Below, one piece after another: positions 63,701 to 64,000 of a stretch of 64,000 nt of DNA (its first letter is position 1; the number at the start of each line of letters is the position of its first letter). The notes beneath the pieces are model-generated. The model saw nothing but the letters and a program-made list of their open reading frames with translations. It was not told the origin of the DNA and did no database searches. The stretch is from Phallusia mammillata (Eukaryota > Chordata > Ascidiacea > Phlebobranchia > Ascidiidae), in contig QLIY01000038.1 of the NCBI GenBank assembly GCA_003260075.1, forward strand, positions 186,006 through 250,005, in the 5' to 3' direction. A program made the position numbers and the translations under genes.

Positions 63701-64000
63701 GACGGGCATTCAATCGCACTTACCGAGTCAGGTGAAGTTTTTTCGTGGGGTGATGGTGATTATGGGAAGTTGGGACATGGAAACAGCGACAGGCAACGAA
63801 GACCGCGACAGATTGAAGCACTTAGGGGTGAAGAAGTCGCACAGGTGATTGGATTATATATGAACTGTTTTTATGATTTGGAATTGTGTTGCCAGTGTTC
63901 TTACAGAGCATTTTACATTAACCTTATAAATGACCTTGAGAAATAAAATAGTGATATCTTGGAAAATAGCTTGAATCTATTGTATACATGCTCTCTGTTT
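25741..64000 (+). CDS. HERC1: HERC1 giant E3 ubiquitin ligase, exons 1-76, 3' end off window
   Basis: HERC1 is a very large HECT-type ubiquitin ligase with two RCC1-like domains, acting in the cytosol and on Golgi/vesicle membranes; RLD1 is reported to interact with small GTPases and RLD2 with clathrin. I read 76 coding exons from 25741 to 63844 in unbroken phase, 11,274 nt or 3,758 codons; human HERC1 has about 4,860. Domain order: N-terminal region (residues 1-355), RLD1 (about 360-740), helical scaffold, SPRY (about 1884-2066), Ser/Thr-rich linker, UBA-like segment (about 2597-2630), WD40 repeats (about 3030-3490), start of RLD2 (from about 3588). The remainder of RLD2 and the HECT domain with its catalytic Cys are beyond the window. 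ATG 25741 ([18 protein letters not shown]) aligns with the family start. Introns are mostly 100-700 nt and carry many transposons. Exons are detailed in the following entries. Confidence 0.97.
27270..27271 (+). promoter_or_regulatory. GC-AG intron donor in HERC1
   Basis: The exon end ACTG is followed by GCAAGT, the best consensus for the minor GC-AG class. The next exon (27433) starts after TTTCAG, and the join N-T-G-A-D-Y-L keeps phase. No GT donor nearby gives the correct frame. Confidence 0.8.
27955..33877 (+). CDS. HERC1: HERC1 exons 8-15: first RCC1-like domain (RLD1)
   Basis: Exons 27955-28078, 28444-28615, 29964-30103, 31493-31654, 31753-31868, 32271-32361, 33140-33284 and 33706-33877. 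Seven RCC1 blades are readable, with key motifs [81 protein letters not shown] and [15 protein letters not shown], each followed by a conserved [11 protein letters not shown]-like strand. This propeller is the one reported to stimulate nucleotide release from ARF/Rab GTPases in mammals. A Helentron-like repeat (28624-29638) and a hAT MITE (31009-31308) lie in its introns. Confidence 0.97.
28624..29638. mobile_element. Helentron/INE-1-like non-autonomous element, full copy (1,015 bp)
   Basis: It starts ATGGGTCCCCTTCCCTGAAG with a GTCCCCTT/AAGGGGAC hairpin. It then has a poly-T tract, an internal tandem array (28829-29400), and an inverted copy of the start (GGGGACCCAT near 29512-29521). Next comes a stem-loop GTTTCTGC-TT-GCAGAAAC, and the end is AAGCCACCCTTCTAG-like, i.e. 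CTAG (CTRR). The end is shared with copies at 33617 and 37913. Subterminal inverted repeats, tandem array, 3' stem-loop and a CTRR end are the layout of Helentron-associated elements. The class assignment is inference. Confidence 0.65.
28829..29400. repeat. Five diverged tandem units of about 119-128 bp inside the element
   Basis: The anchor ACCCCACCAGCCCCCTAAAA-like sequence recurs at about 28829, 28957, 29076, 29203 and 29323. Each is followed by TTTCTTAAACAATGTC-like and GATGAAATTTGAACAGTTTG-like blocks and a GGTGTTGATTGTTG-like stretch. Units are diverged, so the array is old or evolving slowly. Confidence 0.85.
31009..31308. mobile_element. hAT-type MITE (300 bp) in a HERC1 intron
   Basis: The ends are TAGAGGTGTGCAACC (31009) and GGTTGCACACCCCAG (ending 31308), inverted over GGTGTGCAACC, with GGGCC blocks inside each end. 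Flanks TTCTAAAG (31001-31008) and TCCTAAAG (31309-31316) are an 8-bp target duplication with one transition. No coding capacity. Confidence 0.85.
31951..32112. mobile_element. Small pogo/mariner-like MITE in a HERC1 intron
   Basis: It begins TACTAAACCTTGATTAATCC and ends with the inverted ...GGATCAACTGAATTATTGTAGG-type sequence TAGGTTTACTATA. It shares the TTAATCCG / TTCGCC-like core with the repeats at 33957 and 43493. TA-flanked ends and an AAACCT..TTAATCCG terminus resemble pogo-like elements; the family name is inference. Confidence 0.6.
32613..32700. mobile_element. hAT-type end, single terminus
   Basis: CAGTGGTTCCCAAACTTTTT followed by CGGCCGCGACCC, like the termini at 5951 and 48559, but no inverted partner was found within several hundred bases. 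Probably a truncated or decayed copy. A run of ten G follows. Confidence 0.5.
33575..33617. mobile_element. Solo 3' end of the Helentron-like family
   Basis: A 40-base match to the right end of the element at 28624-29638, including AAGCCACCCTTCTAG ending at 33617. Upstream there is only a short direct duplication (CGCTGTAAAATAAAGAT at about 33499 and 33526), not the element body. Confidence 0.65.
33957..34132. mobile_element. Pogo/mariner-like repeat copy in a HERC1 intron
   Basis: The left part GGGTAAACCAGATTCGG and the repeated TTCGGTTAATCCGGATCTT / ATCGGTTAATCCGAATCTT, each followed by CGCCTAA, are shared with 43493-43640. The right end is an inverted CCTAGGTTTAATA. Ends are decayed. Confidence 0.55.
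35058..39773 (+). CDS. HERC1: HERC1 exons 16-25: helical scaffold after RLD1
   Basis: Exons 35058-35189, 35427-35592, 36020-36145, 36523-36687, 36747-36911, 38097-38226, 38539-38674, 38751-39064, 39542-39639 and 39701-39773. Landmarks: [73 protein letters not shown], and [20 protein letters not shown] (the family's WVWLVDLERTIALLIGR). No catalytic motif. Exon 23 starts at 38751 after CACAG, chosen because it alone keeps phase. The 546-base assembly gap falls in the intron between exons 20 and 21, inside a repeat; no exon seems to be missing because the phase is kept across it. Confidence 0.92.
37080..37913. mobile_element. Second copy of the Helentron-like element, interrupted by the assembly gap
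   Basis: The left end ATGGGTCCCCTTCCCTGAAG and poly-T are nearly identical to the copy at 28624. The right end has GGGGACCCATGAGTTTCTGC, the same stem-loop, and the CTAG terminus at 37910-37913. The missing middle corresponds to the tandem array. Confidence 0.7.
37162..37707. other. Assembly gap (546 N)
   Basis: A run of N inside the repeat above, starting right after a T-rich tract and where the other copy has its tandem array. It is in a HERC1 intron; no coding exon appears lost. Confidence 0.99.
39849..39864. mobile_element. Fragment of the Helentron-like left end
   Basis: ATGGGTCCCCTTCCCT, then the similarity stops. The flanking sequence matches no other part of the family. Confidence 0.45.
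40186..46291 (+). CDS. HERC1: HERC1 exons 26-39: helical/low-complexity middle before SPRY
   Basis: Exons 40186-40325, 40664-40790, 41126-41200, 41272-41412, 41756-41872, 42193-42277, 42509-42662, 43085-43248, 43707-43840, 44000-44255, 44760-44921, 45354-45511, 45744-45837 and 46153-46291. Landmarks: [29 protein letters not shown] with [50 protein letters not shown]. Exons 27-32 are Ser/Thr-, Asp/Glu- and Lys-rich and poorly conserved. Exon 32 has the Cys-rich start [10 protein letters not shown], unusual for this segment. The open frame upstream of exon 36 (from 44626) is probably intron. Confidence 0.9.
40374..40420. mobile_element. Decayed hAT-like terminus
   Basis: CAGTGGTTTGCAAACGTTTT with following GAGGCAACTC resembles the CAGTGGTTCCCAA family terminus. 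No inverted partner is evident. Confidence 0.35.
43493..43640. mobile_element. Pogo/mariner-like repeat copy in a HERC1 intron
   Basis: It starts ACAGTAAACCTCGCTTAAAC and contains TTCGGTTAATCCGGATCTT, then AGTTAATCCGGTTTTTCGCC and an inverted ATTACTGT end. It matches the copy at 33957-34132 closely in the core. Confidence 0.6.
46411..46476. repeat. Tandem repeat, 22-bp unit x 3
   Basis: Three copies of ATAGGATTACAACCATTTTG plus two A residues, essentially identical, in the HERC1 intron between exons 39 and 40. The identity suggests a recent expansion. Confidence 0.9.
46687..48080 (+). CDS. HERC1: HERC1 exons 40-42: SPRY domain
   Basis: Exons 46687-46887, 47206-47324 and 47852-48080, residues about 1884-2066. 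The domain opens with [15 protein letters not shown] and [20 protein letters not shown], continues with [20 protein letters not shown] and [17 protein letters not shown], and closes with [12 protein letters not shown] and [20 protein letters not shown]. These are the conserved SPRY strands of HERC1. SPRY domains bind protein partners; the HERC1 partner is not something the sequence shows. Confidence 0.96.
48172..48492. mobile_element. Candidate hAT-type MITE (321 bp) in a HERC1 intron
   Basis: The ends are AGTTGTAAGCGTGCCCGA and CGGCCCAACTTACAAC, inverted over GTTGTAAG with CCCG-rich subterminal blocks. Flanks TCAGATAT (48164-48171) and TCTGATAT (48493-48500) match 7/8. No coding sequence. 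Confidence 0.65.
48559..48850. mobile_element. hAT-type MITE (292 bp) next to a HERC1 acceptor
   Basis: The left end CAGTGGTTCCCAACC matches the 5951 element; the right end is GGTGGGGAACCACTG. Flanks CACTAGAC and TACTAGAC match 7/8, differing by one transition. It ends 38 nt before HERC1 exon 43. It shares termini but is shorter than the 499-bp copy. Confidence 0.88.
48889..51264 (+). CDS. HERC1: HERC1 exons 43-48: region after SPRY
   Basis: Exons 48889-49120, 49437-49624, 49733-49894, 50233-50459, 50956-51085 and 51151-51264. Landmarks: [40 protein letters not shown] with GGRCKV (family WPVLAVIGGVDAGLRVGGRC), [16 protein letters not shown]. Exons 46-47 are acidic and Ser/Thr-rich. An alternative acceptor 24 nt before exon 46 (ending CTTACAG at 50208) would add eight residues in frame. 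Exon 43 lies 38 nt after the end of a MITE. Confidence 0.92.
50594..50761. mobile_element. hAT-type MITE (168 bp), perfect 8-bp target duplication
   Basis: The left end is CAGTGCTTTTTAACC and the right end GGTTAAGAACCCCTG. Flanks are identical: ATTTAGAG at 50586-50593 and 50762-50769. Inside are GCACCCC blocks, the counterpart of the GGACCCC blocks of the longer family. It lies in the intron between HERC1 exons 46 and 47. Confidence 0.9.
51540..55615 (+). CDS. HERC1: HERC1 exons 49-57: Ser/Thr-rich linker, UBA-like segment, acidic region
   Basis: Exons 51540-51633, 51830-51914, 52594-52689, 53379-53471, 54163-54332, 54541-54639, 54979-55104, 55339-55421 and 55531-55615. Exon 53 is almost pure Ser/Thr/Ala. 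Exon 54 encodes the UBA-like motif [20 protein letters not shown], and exon 55 ends it with [10 protein letters not shown] and an acidic tail. Exon 51 ends before GCATTG (a weak GC donor), chosen because the frame runs into TGA six bases on and only this join keeps phase. The large intron 52690-53378 has no recognisable element. The Cys/His-rich segment that vertebrate HERC1 carries after the acidic region is not present in these exons. Confidence 0.85.
52231..52443. repeat. Tandem duplication, 120-bp period
   Basis: A block beginning near ATGTTAACATTTTAAGTTGT at 52235 recurs at 52355, followed in both by TGCATTCCTT, a T-rich stretch and ATAGTTACAC. Two diverged copies in the intron between HERC1 exons 50 and 51. 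Confidence 0.8.
52690..52691 (+). promoter_or_regulatory. Second possible GC-AG donor in HERC1
   Basis: The exon end CACAACAG is followed by GCATTG. Phase with the exon at 53379 (AG + A = Arg) is kept only by this cut. The match to the GC-donor consensus after position +2 is poor, so a sequence error or a missed micro-exon is possible. Confidence 0.45.
55720..57727 (+). CDS. HERC1: HERC1 exons 58-62: region before the WD40 repeats
   Basis: Exons 55720-55936, 56248-56415, 56870-56972, 57044-57157 and 57595-57727. Landmarks: [20 protein letters not shown] followed by LGTKA (family PEPVQFPDSDPLGAS), [53 protein letters not shown]. The acceptor TTGTAG before exon 58 lies close to exon 57, so this joins directly to the acidic region. 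The exon 62 donor (GTGCTG) is weak but phase-correct. Confidence 0.92.
56570..56600. mobile_element. Fragment of the Helentron-like left end
   Basis: ATGGGTCCCCCTTCTTGAAG then GGGACGCAGATTG, a diverged copy of the left hairpin terminus. No right end was found nearby. Confidence 0.5.
58129..61593 (+). CDS. HERC1: HERC1 exons 63-71: WD40 repeats
   Basis: Exons 58129-58375, 58509-58708, 58769-58972, 59579-59737, 59828-59996, 60335-60486, 60877-61031, 61100-61216 and 61438-61593. The WD array starts near residue 3030 with [20 protein letters not shown] and shows the terminal dipeptide motifs LVVRLWS, TVKLWHL, SIHVWA and [27 protein letters not shown] and LEWDPTGNILAA are strongly family-like. 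Exon 71 leaves the propeller with [22 protein letters not shown] propellers here are thought to be scaffolding. Confidence 0.95.
59112..59337. mobile_element. hAT-type MITE (226 bp), perfect 8-bp target duplication, internal duplication
   Basis: The left end CAGTTTTTTTTTTAAGG and right end CCTTAAAAAAACACTG are inverted, with identical 8-bp flanks GTTACAAT (59104-59111 and 59338-59345). The left part is duplicated: AAGGTTTGGTTTGGGTGAC plus GCTAAGTAGTTTTAA occurs twice, about 53 bp apart. It lies in the intron between HERC1 exons 65 and 66. Confidence 0.88.
61968..63844 (+). CDS. HERC1: HERC1 exons 72-76: linker and start of second RCC1-like domain (RLD2)
   Basis: Exons 61968-62093, 62406-62564, 62791-62982, 63332-63470 and 63663-63844. 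RLD2 begins in exon 74 with [20 protein letters not shown], then [17 protein letters not shown], then [20 protein letters not shown] and [15 protein letters not shown], almost identical to vertebrate HERC1. The last donor (GTGATT at 63845) leads to exons beyond base 64000. The final bases 63845-64000 are intron. Confidence 0.97.

Noticed and set aside
1-64000. tRNA, rRNA, snoRNA and CRISPR-like features
   Set aside because: I looked for cloverleaf-like, box C/D-like and regularly spaced palindromic repeats and found none I could support; the 17-bp array at 10085 has no spacers and is a minisatellite.

Overview
This is a eukaryotic, metazoan window: AT-rich, with many short GT-AG introns, no prokaryote-style operons, and vertebrate-recognisable proteins split into 70-300 nt exons. 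Gene content (HERC1, NDC80, UTP11, POLR1E, ARL6IP4, RAB5IF, a CXorf65-like protein, a PLAC8-family protein), compact spacing and moderately diverged sequences fit an invertebrate chordate. A tunicate such as Ciona is my best guess, but that is inference. Exon borders below were read by hand from splice signals and reading-frame phase.

Layout. Bases 1-5719 (minus strand) hold the first ten coding exons of the kinetochore gene NDC80; its 3' end lies off the left edge, and its largest intron is packed with three terminal-inverted-repeat transposons. Bases 7721-12468 (minus) hold a secreted protein with a signal peptide, three trefoil domains and one von Willebrand A domain. Bases 14310-15745 (plus) are a three-exon PLAC8/cornifelin-type gene, 16717-17079 an intronless RAB5IF (OPTI) gene, and 17711-18430 ARL6IP4. 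ARL6IP4 converges on a CXorf65-like gene at 18680-20289 (minus). Bases 22016-24095 hold two intronless nucleolar genes in tandem, UTP11 then POLR1E, about 220 bp apart. Everything from 25741 to the right edge is one gene, HERC1 (plus). I read 76 coding exons (3,758 codons) in continuous phase, covering the N-terminal region, RLD1, a SPRY domain, a UBA-like segment, WD40 repeats and the start of RLD2. The rest of RLD2 and the catalytic HECT domain lie beyond the window.

The introns are rich in small non-autonomous DNA transposons. Eight have recognisable 8-bp target duplications (hAT type), four of them perfect. There is also a candidate Helentron/INE-1-like family with an internal tandem array, one copy of which contains the 546-base assembly gap, and remnants of a pogo/mariner-like family. 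A 17-bp x 13 minisatellite sits in an intron of the trefoil gene.

The genes do not form one pathway. The only functional pairing is UTP11-POLR1E (ribosome biogenesis), whose arrangement resembles a trans-spliced tunicate operon. I see no clearly novel system. The trefoil-VWA protein, the UTP11-POLR1E pair and the apparent absence of a Cys/His-rich insert in HERC1 deserve the closest second look.
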